A DNA stretch of 64,000 nt from Ruegeria sp. AD91A (lineage in GTDB: Bacteria; Pseudomonadota; Alphaproteobacteria; Rhodobacterales; Rhodobacteraceae). Position 1 is the stretch's first letter, and each line of letters begins with the position of its first letter. Below the pieces are notes generated by a model, which saw only the letters and a program-made list of their open reading frames with translations, did no database searches and was not told the origin of the DNA. Positions 52,512 to 61,462 of the stretch are shown here, piece after piece. The DNA lies in the NCBI RefSeq assembly GCF_003443535.1, contig NZ_CP031946.1, forward strand, positions 2,170,001-2,234,000, read 5' to 3'. Both the position numbers and the translations under genes were made by a program.

Positions 52512-55049
52512 TTGAAGCCAGAGTTGAACCGATACCGTCTCTTGGTATTGGCAGGCATCTGCCTGTTGATCATCTTGTTCGCAACAATGGTCTCGAACCT
52601 GTTAACACAGGTACGCGACTTGTCGAGCGCTGATGAAGACAACATACAGTGGAGCATTTCGCAGATTGACATCGAGTTTGCGAACCTCGACGCCGTTCTA
52701 ACCGAGCAAATTGCTGCACAGACAGGCTTCTCTGACCAATTACAGTTGCGTGCAGATATTGCCTTAAGTCGTTTGAACGTTGTCAATTCTGGACGGGCTC
52801 GCGAAATCTATGGTGACAGTAGCGAAGCGGCTGAATTGATTGAGAAAATCGAGGTCTTTGGGGACGATGCCGTTGCAATTTTGGATTCGTCCGAGCCACT
52901 GGACGAAACTGATCTTTTTGAGCTGAAACGCTTGGTTCGTGACGTTCGCCCTGTTGTTCGAGAACTTGCATTGCTGGGCGTCCGGATAGTTGCCGAGCGT
53001 TCCGAAGCCCGGCGCGCTGAATTGGCGGGCCAGTTGTCTCGAACCGGGGGAATTGCAGTTGGTTTATTGATCCTTATGGCACTCTTGTTACTCTTCATGG
53101 ATCGCCTTTTGCAGCGCTCCGTTCGCAGGGACGCGGCTCTATCTGCATCGTCAAAGCAACTTGCATCGACCGTCGCTGCATCACTAGATGCGATTGTAAC
53201 TTCAGATAGCTCCGGACGTATTATCGAATTCAACGCTTCGGCCGAGCGCGTTTTTGGTTGGACCCGAAGCGAAATTGTTGGGTTGACGATGGAGGACACC
53301 TTCATCCCACAGCGTATGCGCGATGCGCACCACAATGGCATGAAGCGTTACCTAGAAACGGGCGCGCCACGTGTCGTTGATGCCGGCCGCGTCGAGCTTG
53401 CGGCTTTGCGCAAAAGTGGCGAAGAGTTCCCAGTCGAGTTAAACGTTACAACCACTCATGATGGTGATGACACCAAGTTCATTGCCTACATCCGTGACAT
53501 CAGCGAGCGTAAGATCAACGAGCAGAAGCTGATTGATGCCCGCGACCGAGCCGAGAGGACGGACAAGGCCAAGTCACAATTCATGACAGTGATGAGCCAC
53601 GAAATGCGCACCCCCTTGAACGGTATCCTGGGTGTGCTTGATCTGCTTAAGACTACCCCCCTAAACGACCAACAGGCTCGCTATACCCGCATTGCAACAT
53701 CTTCCGGCGAGGTTTTGCTGGAACATGTGAACGAAGCACTTGATATCACTCGTATTGAAACGGGTAATCTTCAACTGAACTCCGAAGCCTTTGATCTAAC
53801 AGAGCTAATGCAAGCGTTGGTCGAATTGTTTGAACCACTCGCCAATGAGAAAAATTTGGCTGTGAAACTCAACATAAACCCAGCAATGCAAGGGCCATAT
53901 CACGGTGATTCCGGGAGAATTCGCCAGGTACTTACCAATTTGATCGGAAACGCAATTAAGTTCACTGAAGATGGAGAAGTCACTTTACGCGTCAGCGGCA
54001 TTCATGGCCCCGAAACCTCTTCACTTCGTTTTGAAGTGGTCGATACCGGCATCGGAATTCCGGCCGAACAGCACGAACAGGTGTTTGAGGATTTTATTGC
54101 CCTCGCGAATAGCGAAGGTCGCCAGGCTCGTGGGGATGGTTTGGGTTTGTCCATCTCTCGTCGCATCGCGCGGGCGATGGGCGGGGATGTGTCCCTAAAA
54201 AGTGTCGAAGGTGCGGGATCGTTGTTCATCTTAACTTTGCCTTTAAGACGCACGGAACCTGAGACGCGAGACGACAGTGACAATCTGGCCCAAAACGCCA
54301 AGCAAGCGCCCTCATGCAACATCCTTATTGTCGAAGATAACAGCATCAACCGCAGTGTCCTGTGCGACATGCTAATGACGATGGGACACACTGTACGCGA
54401 GGCTGTTAACGGCGAAGATTGCCTACAAAAGGCCAAGAACGAGGTGTTCGATATCATCTTGATGGACATCAGCATGCCAGTCATGGACGGGATTGAAGCG
54501 ACCGAACGCTTACGCCGCAGTAACGGGATAAACGCCGGGACACATATTGTCGGATTAACAGCCCATGGGCGCGAAGAATACCGTGAAAGATCTGTAGCTG
54601 CGGGCATGGATCGCTTTCATACCAAGCCCATCAGGTTGGAGGCACTGCACAACATCGTTGCAGAAGTCACTTCAAAGCACTTGTCCAAACCGGACTCGGA
54701 ACATTTTCCCGAAGCGCTTGCTGAGATGATCGAATTGTTGGGCAGTGACAAGGTCGCAAACATCGCGGAAGAATTTCTGGCAGAGGTGGCTGAATTTACG
54801 GCGGACCTTCGCGCGGCGAGCGACCCGCCCGATATGCTGGCTATCGCTGAAGCAGCCCATAGAGCCAAGGGCGCCGCATCTCTTCTGGGGCAGATAGAAC
54901 TGCGCGATGCTTTGGAAAAGCTGGAAAACAACGCGCGCGATAGAAAACTCAGGGCACTTCAGACGTGGGCCGATAGACTTGACGACGAGGCAGTAACATC
55001 AAAATCGGTACTTGATGGGGCCATCAACCGCCACGCCAACACCCCATAG
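52512..55049 (+). CDS. Hybrid histidine kinase (PAS, HisKA, HATPase, REC, Hpt)
   Basis: The TTG at 52512, 6 nt after AGGAGG, is preferred over GTG 52479. The product is about 845 residues. A first helix (about 10-35), a periplasmic domain rich in helices and a second helix (about 178-198) frame the sensor part. Next come PAS (about 215-335), a HisKA domain with His363 in MSHEMRTPLNG, an HATPase domain, a receiver with Asp652 in LMDISMPVMDG and a C-terminal Hpt with His783 in AHRAKGAAS. The relay layout (His-Asp-His) suits phosphotransfer to a separate response regulator, most likely the divergent NarL-type protein. Confidence 0.92.
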   Translation: MKPELNRYRLLVLAGICLLIILFATMVSNLLTQVRDLSSADEDNIQWSISQIDIEFANLDAVLTEQIAAQTGFSDQLQLRADIALSRLNVVNSGRAREIYGDSSEAAELIEKIEVFGDDAVAILDSSEPLDETDLFELKRLVRDVRPVVRELALLGVRIVAERSEARRAELAGQLSRTGGIAVGLLILMALLLLFMDRLLQRSVRRDAALSASSKQLASTVAASLDAIVTSDSSGRIIEFNASAERVFGWTRSEIVGLTMEDTFIPQRMRDAHHNGMKRYLETGAPRVVDAGRVELAALRKSGEEFPVELNVTTTHDGDDTKFIAYIRDISERKINEQKLIDARDRAERTDKAKSQFMTVMSHEMRTPLNGILGVLDLLKTTPLNDQQARYTRIATSSGEVLLEHVNEALDITRIETGNLQLNSEAFDLTELMQALVELFEPLANEKNLAVKLNINPAMQGPYHGDSGRIRQVLTNLIGNAIKFTEDGEVTLRVSGIHGPETSSLRFEVVDTGIGIPAEQHEQVFEDFIALANSEGRQARGDGLGLSISRRIARAMGGDVSLKSVEGAGSLFILTLPLRRTEPETRDDSDNLAQNAKQAPSCNILIVEDNSINRSVLCDMLMTMGHTVREAVNGEDCLQKAKNEVFDIILMDISMPVMDGIEATERLRRSNGINAGTHIVGLTAHGREEYRERSVAAGMDRFHTKPIRLEALHNIVAEVTSKHLSKPDSEHFPEALAEMIELLGSDKVANIAEEFLAEVAEFTADLRAASDPPDMLAIAEAAHRAKGAASLLGQIELRDALEKLENNARDRKLRALQTWADRLDDEAVTSKSVLDGAINRHANTP

Positions 55050-55200
55050 GCCTATCCGCCCTACCCGTTGGGATAGCTGCCCCAGCCTTAATCCCCCCAA
55101 TCTATACTCTCGCACCCCGGCACGTTTTGCTCCGGGCCTCTACACCTGAATTCATCTTGAACAGGGTCGCCTGGAGGGGCCCGCGTAGAGGAACATCAAA

Positions 55201-56421
55201 ATGAAATATTCAAAAAACATCATAGTGGTCGGTGGCGACGGATTCTGTGGCTGGCCAACGGCGCTCCACCTATCAAAGTTGGGTCATAACATTACTATCG
55301 TCGACAACATGTCGCGCCGTGAAATTGATGCGGCGTTGGGCGCTGACAGCCTGACGCCGATTGCCTCCATGGATGATCGACTGGCCGCATGGAAAGAGCA
55401 TTCAGGCAATACCATTGCATTTGAGAACATCGACATTGCACAGGATTTTGACGCGGTCACCACTTTGCTGGACAGGATCAAACCAGACTCCATTGTGCAT
55501 TTTGGCGAGCAGCGCGCTGCCCCTTATTCGATGAAGGGTGTCGTTGAAAAGCGCTACACTGTCGACAACAACATTTCGGGCACTCACAACCTACTGGCGG
55601 CATCGGTCGCACTGGGTTTGGACCCACACTTTGTCCACCTCGGCACTATGGGCGTCTATGGATACGATGATGACGGATTGGAAATTCCTGAAGGCTACTT
55701 GCCGGTCTATGTGCCTGGTGATGACAAGCAGATCACGAAGCGTGATATCTTGTACCCGACCAACCCCGGCAGCGTTTACCATCTGACGAAATCCATGGAT
55801 CAGCTGCTGTTCCAGTTCTACGCCAAGAACGATCGGCTGCGGATCACCGACCTGCACCAAGGTATCGTTTGGGGAACTCAGACGGACGAAACCAAACTGG
55901 ACGAACGCCTTATCAACCGCTTCGACTATGACGGGGATTATGGAACCGTATTGAACCGTTTCTTGATGCAGGCCGTTGTTGGCCACCCGCTTACGGTGCA
56001 CGGAACAGGTGGCCAGACACGGGCGTTCATCCACATTCAGGACACGGTGAAGTGCCTTGCCCTGGCCGTTGAAAATCCGCCTGAAAAGGACGGCAAAGTT
56101 GCGATCCTGAACCAAATGACCGAAACGCATACCGTGCGCGAGCTAGCCAAACTGGTTTCTGATGTTTCCGGCGCTCAGATCGCCAACGTAGACAACCCGC
56201 GCAACGAAGCTGCTGAAAACGATCTGCGTGTTTCGAACAAAACTTTTCTCTCTCTGGGTCTGAAGCCCATCACGCTGGCCGAAGGGTTGATCGAAGAAAC
56301 ACAAAAGATTGCCGCAAAATATGCGGACCGGTGCATTCACAAGATGATCCCTTGTGTATCCACCTGGACCCACAAGCAACGTCCAGGCATCGTCTCTCCA
56401 AAGCCACGCAAGGTGGCCTGA
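55201..56421 (+). CDS. UDP-sulfoquinovose-synthase-like SDR epimerase
   Basis: This 406-residue extended short-chain dehydrogenase has the NAD-binding GGDGFCGWPTALHLSKLGH (about 12-30), LHF-like VHFGEQRAAPYSM (about 98-110), a catalytic Thr in HLGTMGVYG and the Tyr-x-x-x-Lys pair in VYHLTKS. These stretches are close to UDP-sulfoquinovose synthase (SqdB), which makes UDP-sulfoquinovose from UDP-glucose and sulfite. The usual SqdB C-terminal parts are also present. In photosynthetic bacteria SqdB serves sulfolipid synthesis; here it heads a polysaccharide-type gene set instead, so the sugar may go into an exopolymer. The specific product is inferred. Confidence 0.75.
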   Translation: MKYSKNIIVVGGDGFCGWPTALHLSKLGHNITIVDNMSRREIDAALGADSLTPIASMDDRLAAWKEHSGNTIAFENIDIAQDFDAVTTLLDRIKPDSIVHFGEQRAAPYSMKGVVEKRYTVDNNISGTHNLLAASVALGLDPHFVHLGTMGVYGYDDDGLEIPEGYLPVYVPGDDKQITKRDILYPTNPGSVYHLTKSMDQLLFQFYAKNDRLRITDLHQGIVWGTQTDETKLDERLINRFDYDGDYGTVLNRFLMQAVVGHPLTVHGTGGQTRAFIHIQDTVKCLALAVENPPEKDGKVAILNQMTETHTVRELAKLVSDVSGAQIANVDNPRNEAAENDLRVSNKTFLSLGLKPITLAEGLIEETQKIAAKYADRCIHKMIPCVSTWTHKQRPGIVSPKPRKVA

Positions 56422-56497
56422 CAACTTCGCACCGCTCGCGTTGGACCTGCTTGGAGGTGGGCCTAACGCGGTCGGTTTTTATAACCATAAAATTACA

Positions 56498-58054
56498 GTG
56501 AAAAACATGCGCATGATTGGCATTGGGCTCATGGGATTTCTCTTGGCAGGCATAGCCCTCCTGCTATCGACAATGAACATTCTGGAACAAGGAAAACGCT
56601 ACATCCATGAAGTAACGTCCGGCCCGCAATTGGTGTTTGAGCACCGTACACCCGCCAAAGCACAAGACTTGTACGAAGCAGTGATATTGCGCGCCGATCC
56701 CGACAATCCAGTCATTTTATCCGGTTTTCCCGCCTACCAGAGCGTCGCATTCATGATGCCAGTGGATGCACGCCCGACGTCTGGATACCTCCAAATCGAT
56801 GCAACGTCTCAGGTTCTGGTTGGGGTTGAAGGGGTGCTACGCATCTCAATCAATAATACCCGTCGAGGCGAGATGCTGCTGCGTTCAGGCGAGGTGGGAC
56901 GTTCCCTGCAAATTCCTCTTTCACAGGCGGACTTTGCAGGGAACCAACTGGTCGTTTCTTTCTCGCTGCAGGGCACTGGCCCTCAAATCCAGTGTGGTTC
57001 GCAGGATGGTTTTGAAGCCGTTGTTGAGATTGAAACGACCAGTGCCGTTTTTTTGACGCTGGATCGACCACTGCACAGTGTACGCGATCAGGTACATGCC
57101 TGGGGTAATGTCGTGCGCGTTGCATGGCCCGACTGGCTGAAAAAAGACGAACAGCTTCGCCGCTTGGTGTTGGCAACCCAGTTCCAGCGACGGGGCCTTG
57201 CAACCGTGTTTGCTCCGTCCTCACAAGAACCAGCTCTAAATACCCTCGAGCTACGCGCGGCACTTCCAGCCTTTCCTGAAACCGATGTAAGCGCGCAAAC
57301 GGTAGGCGCGTTGGCGCAAAAGGGAACGAATGGCGGTTTGCGTCGCTTTTACAGACAAGCTGTATGGCGTGAGCGGTTCGAACTGGGAGGCCACAGCAGA
57401 CAGTACATACCCAGCCAGTTGGACCTTCGCATGCAGCTTGGGCACCTCATGCATGGTCAGAATTGGTCGCTCACCGTAACGCTGAACAACCGGCTTGTTT
57501 TTCAAGAGCATACCAATGGGTCTGACGCCGAGTACCAAACGTTAATTGACCTCCCGGTTGATATTCAGGTCGCCACAAATACGCTCGAAGTAGTGGCGAC
57601 AACGACCGCTCCGAAAGACGGCGTGTGTGATCAGGGTCCTGAACTGGTGGCGGAGTTACTACCTCATTCCCGTTTGATCGTTAGTGACACACCCTTTGCC
57701 AACGCAATGTCCGAATTACACACTGCTTTGCACAGTGTTGGACCGGTCAACGTTGCCATGACTTCAGAACTGACCGCGCTGGACGCTGCCGCGGCAAGCC
57801 GCATGTTGGATCTGGTGGTACCTGCCGGCGTTGAACTCAAACCGGCTGCAAGGAAGGTTCACATCAATGTTCTGGGCCCAGGTCACCCTGCCCCGCTTTT
57901 ACCTAATGGTGGCACCACCTGGTTAGTCACGCAAGTCAGTGCCACCCAAGGCTTGTCCGTTAGAAAACTACTACCGAACGAACCACTGTCGCATGTCGGT
58001 CTTGCACTGCTGGTGACGCCCGCCGCCCCGGTATTACCGGAGGCAAAAGGATGA
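56498..58054 (+). CDS. BcsB-like membrane-anchored periplasmic protein
   Basis: The GTG at 56498 (or ATG 56507) starts a 518-residue protein; an ORF extending back to 56354 would overlap the epimerase gene. After one membrane helix (MIGIGLMGFLLAGIALLLS, about 5-23) it has two successive beta-rich domains with segments such as LVVSFSLQGTGPQIQCGSQD and WSLTVTLNNRLVFQEHTNG. These recall the carbohydrate-binding modules of BcsB, the periplasmic cellulose synthase subunit. Overall identity to BcsB could not be judged. It overlaps the glycosyltransferase gene by 4 bp, as bcsB-like genes often adjoin bcsA. The role is inferred from that context. Confidence 0.65.
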   Translation: MKNMRMIGIGLMGFLLAGIALLLSTMNILEQGKRYIHEVTSGPQLVFEHRTPAKAQDLYEAVILRADPDNPVILSGFPAYQSVAFMMPVDARPTSGYLQIDATSQVLVGVEGVLRISINNTRRGEMLLRSGEVGRSLQIPLSQADFAGNQLVVSFSLQGTGPQIQCGSQDGFEAVVEIETTSAVFLTLDRPLHSVRDQVHAWGNVVRVAWPDWLKKDEQLRRLVLATQFQRRGLATVFAPSSQEPALNTLELRAALPAFPETDVSAQTVGALAQKGTNGGLRRFYRQAVWRERFELGGHSRQYIPSQLDLRMQLGHLMHGQNWSLTVTLNNRLVFQEHTNGSDAEYQTLIDLPVDIQVATNTLEVVATTTAPKDGVCDQGPELVAELLPHSRLIVSDTPFANAMSELHTALHSVGPVNVAMTSELTALDAAAASRMLDLVVPAGVELKPAARKVHINVLGPGHPAPLLPNGGTTWLVTQVSATQGLSVRKLLPNEPLSHVGLALLVTPAAPVLPEAKG

Positions 58055-59886
58055 GTGACCTTGATGACAGGCGCGAACAGATCAACTTTGTCTCGGTCGA
58101 CAGCGCACCTAAACGTTTTGCCGGATCGGTTTCTGAATGGCAGGCACCCAAGATGCTGGCGGTGTTTGCGCTGCTTGCCACAACACAACTTTGGATCGTG
58201 AACACTGATTTTGTCGCACAGGTATTTCCAAACCGTGACTATGTGTTTTCGGCCCATTCGGGGCGGCACGCCATTGCGATTCGGATCTTCCTGATCTCGT
58301 TCTTTGTTGCTTTTGCTGCATTCAGCTCCGGCGATTTCCGTGGGCGTTCGATGTTCGGCCTCGATCTGGTACTGACCTTTCTGGCAGGCTGCGCAGTATT
58401 CGATCTGGCAAATGTCATGGCAGAAGACATACTCGGATCATCCTTCTCCCTGCATTTCAGTGCCATTGCGTCTGGGCTGTTCGGCTTTGCGGTGTATTCG
58501 TTCAAACTGCTGGAGCGTGGTTTCATGCCGGCCCGCATCCGGGTCGAGCATATCCCAGTTAGTCAGATGCGTGCTTTATTGCGCCTTGGCGTCACAATTG
58601 GCATCGCGGCAGTAGTCGCGATGTGGGTTGGTGGTATGGAACTGCATGCGGTCGAAGTGATGCGCAACTTGACTCTGCTAGGCGGCATTGGTCCGGGTGT
58701 GTTCCTGTTCCTGCCCGTGCTTTTTGGGCAGCTCTATCTGCTTGCGATCTACGATGTGGTGACTGCCAAGACGCCCAAGTTCAATCCACCCGTTTCGGTC
58801 ATCGTGCCTGCGCACAATGAATCCTACATCATCAAAGATACAATCAACGCGATGGACCGCGCCGCCCACCACTATGGTGGCGAAGTTAACGTTCTAATCA
58901 TGAACAACAATTCGACCGACGACACAGAAGAAATCGCGCGCGAGACACTCTTGTCATGCAAGGCCGCAAAGGGGCGCGTAATCAATGTTCCGAAGCCCGG
59001 CAAATCTAACGCTCTCAACGCAGGTCTTGATGCCTGCGAGACCGAGTTTCTTGTGCGTGTCGATGCCGACACTCTTGTGGGCGAAGATAACTTTTCCCGA
59101 GCTATGCCATACTTCACCGATCCCTCCGTAGGTGTTGTAGGCGGCGTGCCTGTACCACCAGGTGGAGCCCTTTTTGACCGGGCGCGCCTGTTGGAAGTTC
59201 TCGTGAAACACGGCTTCTACTCAGTTGCCATAGGGGCAGTGAATGGAGTTGTGGGTATACCGGGCATGTTCGTTGTCTACCGCACGCATCATCCACGCTA
59301 CCTGGGCGGGTTTGTTGAAGGGATGAATGGCGAAGACACCGATATTTCGCTGCGTATTGGCGAGCTGGGTTTCCACTCGGTTGTCGATCCCAAGATCCGC
59401 TACATTTCCGAAGTGCCGTCAACCTACAGCCACATGCGCGAGCAACGCATGCGGTGGTTCCGCTCAATCTATCACATCTCGTCGCGCTGTCGGGACCTGA
59501 TCTATGGACCAAACGTGACGTTGAGGGGGAAGGTTATCCTGCCCTACATGCTGGTAAACTCCGCACGCCGCGCGATGCTTGTCCCTCTGATAATTTTTGG
59601 GGCCTTAGAGTGGGGCGTCGCGTTTAACGAAAATACCCCTATCGTATGGCAATCCATCGTGGCCGTGACCACAGGTGCGCCTGCGATCGTGGCAGTGGTT
59701 GCTTCACTGCTAAACGGTGTGCCGCGCGGCATCCTTGCGCTACCAGAATACCTGATCTTTCGGGTCTTGCGGGCCTATTTCACTCTCGAATCTATGCTCA
59801 GCATTCTGATCGACATCCGTGCCGAAAACCTTGAGCTCGCAATCCGACGCGACATCGTTCCCGACAAGCCCAAACGCGTAGCATGA
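58051..59886 (+). CDS. Cellulose-synthase-like family 2 glycosyltransferase
   Basis: This 611-residue processive-type GT2 has membrane helices at the N-terminus (five or six between 35 and 230) and at the C-terminus (about 490-590). The catalytic loop has VIVPAHNES, NNNSTDDTEE, the D-x-D pair Asp338/Asp340 in VDADT, the catalytic-base Asp429 in NGEDTD and the Q-x-x-R-W motif at 465-469 (QRMRW). This is the signature set of cellulose, hyaluronan and related synthases. No PilZ domain is visible at the C-terminus. It would polymerise a UDP-sugar and thread the chain through the membrane, working with the BcsB-like partner. Confidence 0.88.
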   Translation: MSDLDDRREQINFVSVDSAPKRFAGSVSEWQAPKMLAVFALLATTQLWIVNTDFVAQVFPNRDYVFSAHSGRHAIAIRIFLISFFVAFAAFSSGDFRGRSMFGLDLVLTFLAGCAVFDLANVMAEDILGSSFSLHFSAIASGLFGFAVYSFKLLERGFMPARIRVEHIPVSQMRALLRLGVTIGIAAVVAMWVGGMELHAVEVMRNLTLLGGIGPGVFLFLPVLFGQLYLLAIYDVVTAKTPKFNPPVSVIVPAHNESYIIKDTINAMDRAAHHYGGEVNVLIMNNNSTDDTEEIARETLLSCKAAKGRVINVPKPGKSNALNAGLDACETEFLVRVDADTLVGEDNFSRAMPYFTDPSVGVVGGVPVPPGGALFDRARLLEVLVKHGFYSVAIGAVNGVVGIPGMFVVYRTHHPRYLGGFVEGMNGEDTDISLRIGELGFHSVVDPKIRYISEVPSTYSHMREQRMRWFRSIYHISSRCRDLIYGPNVTLRGKVILPYMLVNSARRAMLVPLIIFGALEWGVAFNENTPIVWQSIVAVTTGAPAIVAVVASLLNGVPRGILALPEYLIFRVLRAYFTLESMLSILIDIRAENLELAIRRDIVPDKPKRVA

Positions 59887-59957
59887 TGACGACATTTCAT
59901 TCACTGCCACAAAAGATTGGCCGACACAAACTATGGGATTAAGTAGAGGAGCGTAAA

Positions 59958-61031
59958 ATGAGACAAATAGCTTTGGCTGCTACCTTAGCTTTGACTTTGG
60001 CAAATGTGGGCGCTGCTCAGGAACAACGCTTACAATTCAAGGCCATTATCAAGCAGGAGCAGGCCGATCCAGTTGCGGCACATGCCGCAATGACGTCTTT
60101 GGCAGAAAGTGGGTACGTTCCAGCAATCGATCGGGTCGGATACTATTTCCGAAATGGGATCGGCTCGCAAAAAGATCTAAAAGCAGCGCGTCAATGGTAT
60201 GCGAGCGCCGTCGATGCTGGTCACCCTTGGTCCACTGCATCTCTGGCACGAGTTGAAATGGAGATGGGACGGGGTGACGTTGCATTGGAGCTCCTCCGGG
60301 CTGGCGCCCGCGACAACCAACCCGGCGCAGAACGGCTTTTGGCAACGGCACACATTGATCGAAAGTTGGGCGCCGCTTCAGACGTCAAACAAGGACGAGC
60401 GATCTTGGAGCGTATGGCGGAGAGCGGTGATCAAAATGCGGCACGCGATTTAGTGGTGCGCATAAACTGGAAACGTTTAAGAGGACCGGCGCCCGATACA
60501 GCCGTAGAGCAAGTTGTGCGTGCAGGCCTTGGGGGTGACGCGAGGTACGCCGCAGTTGCACTGGTCTATCTGTCTTCGCAGCCTGATAGAAGCGAAGAGG
60601 CTGTTCAAACGCGCGCCATGCTCGTGGAAGTTCCAGGCATTTCTGATCGGGTGTTGTCGCCAGAGCTGATTAAGCTTGCTGCAGAAATACGTCCCACTCA
60701 ATTTTGGTTGGAAGTCGAAGATATTCTTGAAAACACTCAACCAGAAAACTACGCCAAGGCAGCAAGCACGGCCTTTTGGATCAACAAGAATGCGTGGGTT
60801 CGCGTGTTACAGAAAGAACTTCGCGCATTCGGTTATTATCAAGGTCGGATCGATGGGATGATGAACACACGTACAATCATGGCTCAAAACCGTTTTTGCA
60901 GGGATCGCGAGCTTTGGTCAATTTGCGCATCAGGTCCACTGCGCGGAGCAACCGTACGGACCATGGCAAGTGAAATTGCAAAGGAAAAGCATAGCAGCAA
61001 AATTGACAATATTGCGCATCCGGGTTCGTGA
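59958..61031 (+). CDS. Exported Sel1-repeat protein
   Basis: This 357-residue protein has a signal peptide (LAATLALTLANVGAAQ) without a lipobox. Three to four Sel1-like helical repeats follow (for example GYVPAIDRVGYYFRNGIGSQ, DLKAARQWYASAVDAGHPW, GDVALELLRAGARDNQPGAE). The C-terminal region (VLQKELRAFGYYQGRIDGMM) resembles a peptidoglycan-binding-type fold. Sel1/TPR periplasmic proteins such as AlgK scaffold exopolysaccharide export channels. It is 71 bp after the synthase gene in the same direction and fits such a scaffold role. Confidence 0.75.
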   Translation: MRQIALAATLALTLANVGAAQEQRLQFKAIIKQEQADPVAAHAAMTSLAESGYVPAIDRVGYYFRNGIGSQKDLKAARQWYASAVDAGHPWSTASLARVEMEMGRGDVALELLRAGARDNQPGAERLLATAHIDRKLGAASDVKQGRAILERMAESGDQNAARDLVVRINWKRLRGPAPDTAVEQVVRAGLGGDARYAAVALVYLSSQPDRSEEAVQTRAMLVEVPGISDRVLSPELIKLAAEIRPTQFWLEVEDILENTQPENYAKAASTAFWINKNAWVRVLQKELRAFGYYQGRIDGMMNTRTIMAQNRFCRDRELWSICASGPLRGATVRTMASEIAKEKHSSKIDNIAHPGS

Positions 61032-61046
61032 AGTGAGGCGGAGCAA

Positions 61047-61214
61047 ATGGAAGGTTTTAGACATTCAGGTACGGACTTTTGCGATCCGACTGAAAAGTTC
61101 CGAGCGCGCACCTCGTTTTGGCCTCAGAGAAACACAAATACTTGGTGTTTCACTTTGTCGCTACTAGCCATCAACGTCGCTGAAGCGGTTTTATGTGAAG
61201 CGATCTTTGGTTGA
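61047..61214 (+). CDS. Possible small membrane protein at the end of the cluster
   Basis: A 55-residue frame begins at ATG 61047, 3-4 nt after a GGAG, 15 bp after the Sel1 gene stop. Its N-terminal part is charged (DFCDPTEKFRARTSFWPQRN) and its C-terminal part hydrophobic (WCFTLSLLAINVAEAVL), compatible with one membrane helix. There is no known family. If it is not real, 61032-61462 is a 431 bp gap with nothing else supportable. Confidence 0.35.
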   Translation: MEGFRHSGTDFCDPTEKFRARTSFWPQRNTNTWCFTLSLLAINVAEAVLCEAIFG

Positions 61215-61462
61215 GTGATGGCCCTTCAGTGGAACAAGTACGAAAGGCTGCCTCGCGGACAGAGCCGGCATTGGCAATTCCGCCTTGGCTAACGCTGCAT
61301 CGCTTTGCAATTGCAGCGAGTCTTTTACCGCGACGCAAACCAGGCTTAGTAAGCTGTCATTGGTCCAGTTCGTATTCGGAACGCCAACTGCTAGCATGAC
61401 CATTTTCGGATGCAAGAAAGCTCCAACCTATCCATCGCCGTTGGACCCATCGGAAAACCACT

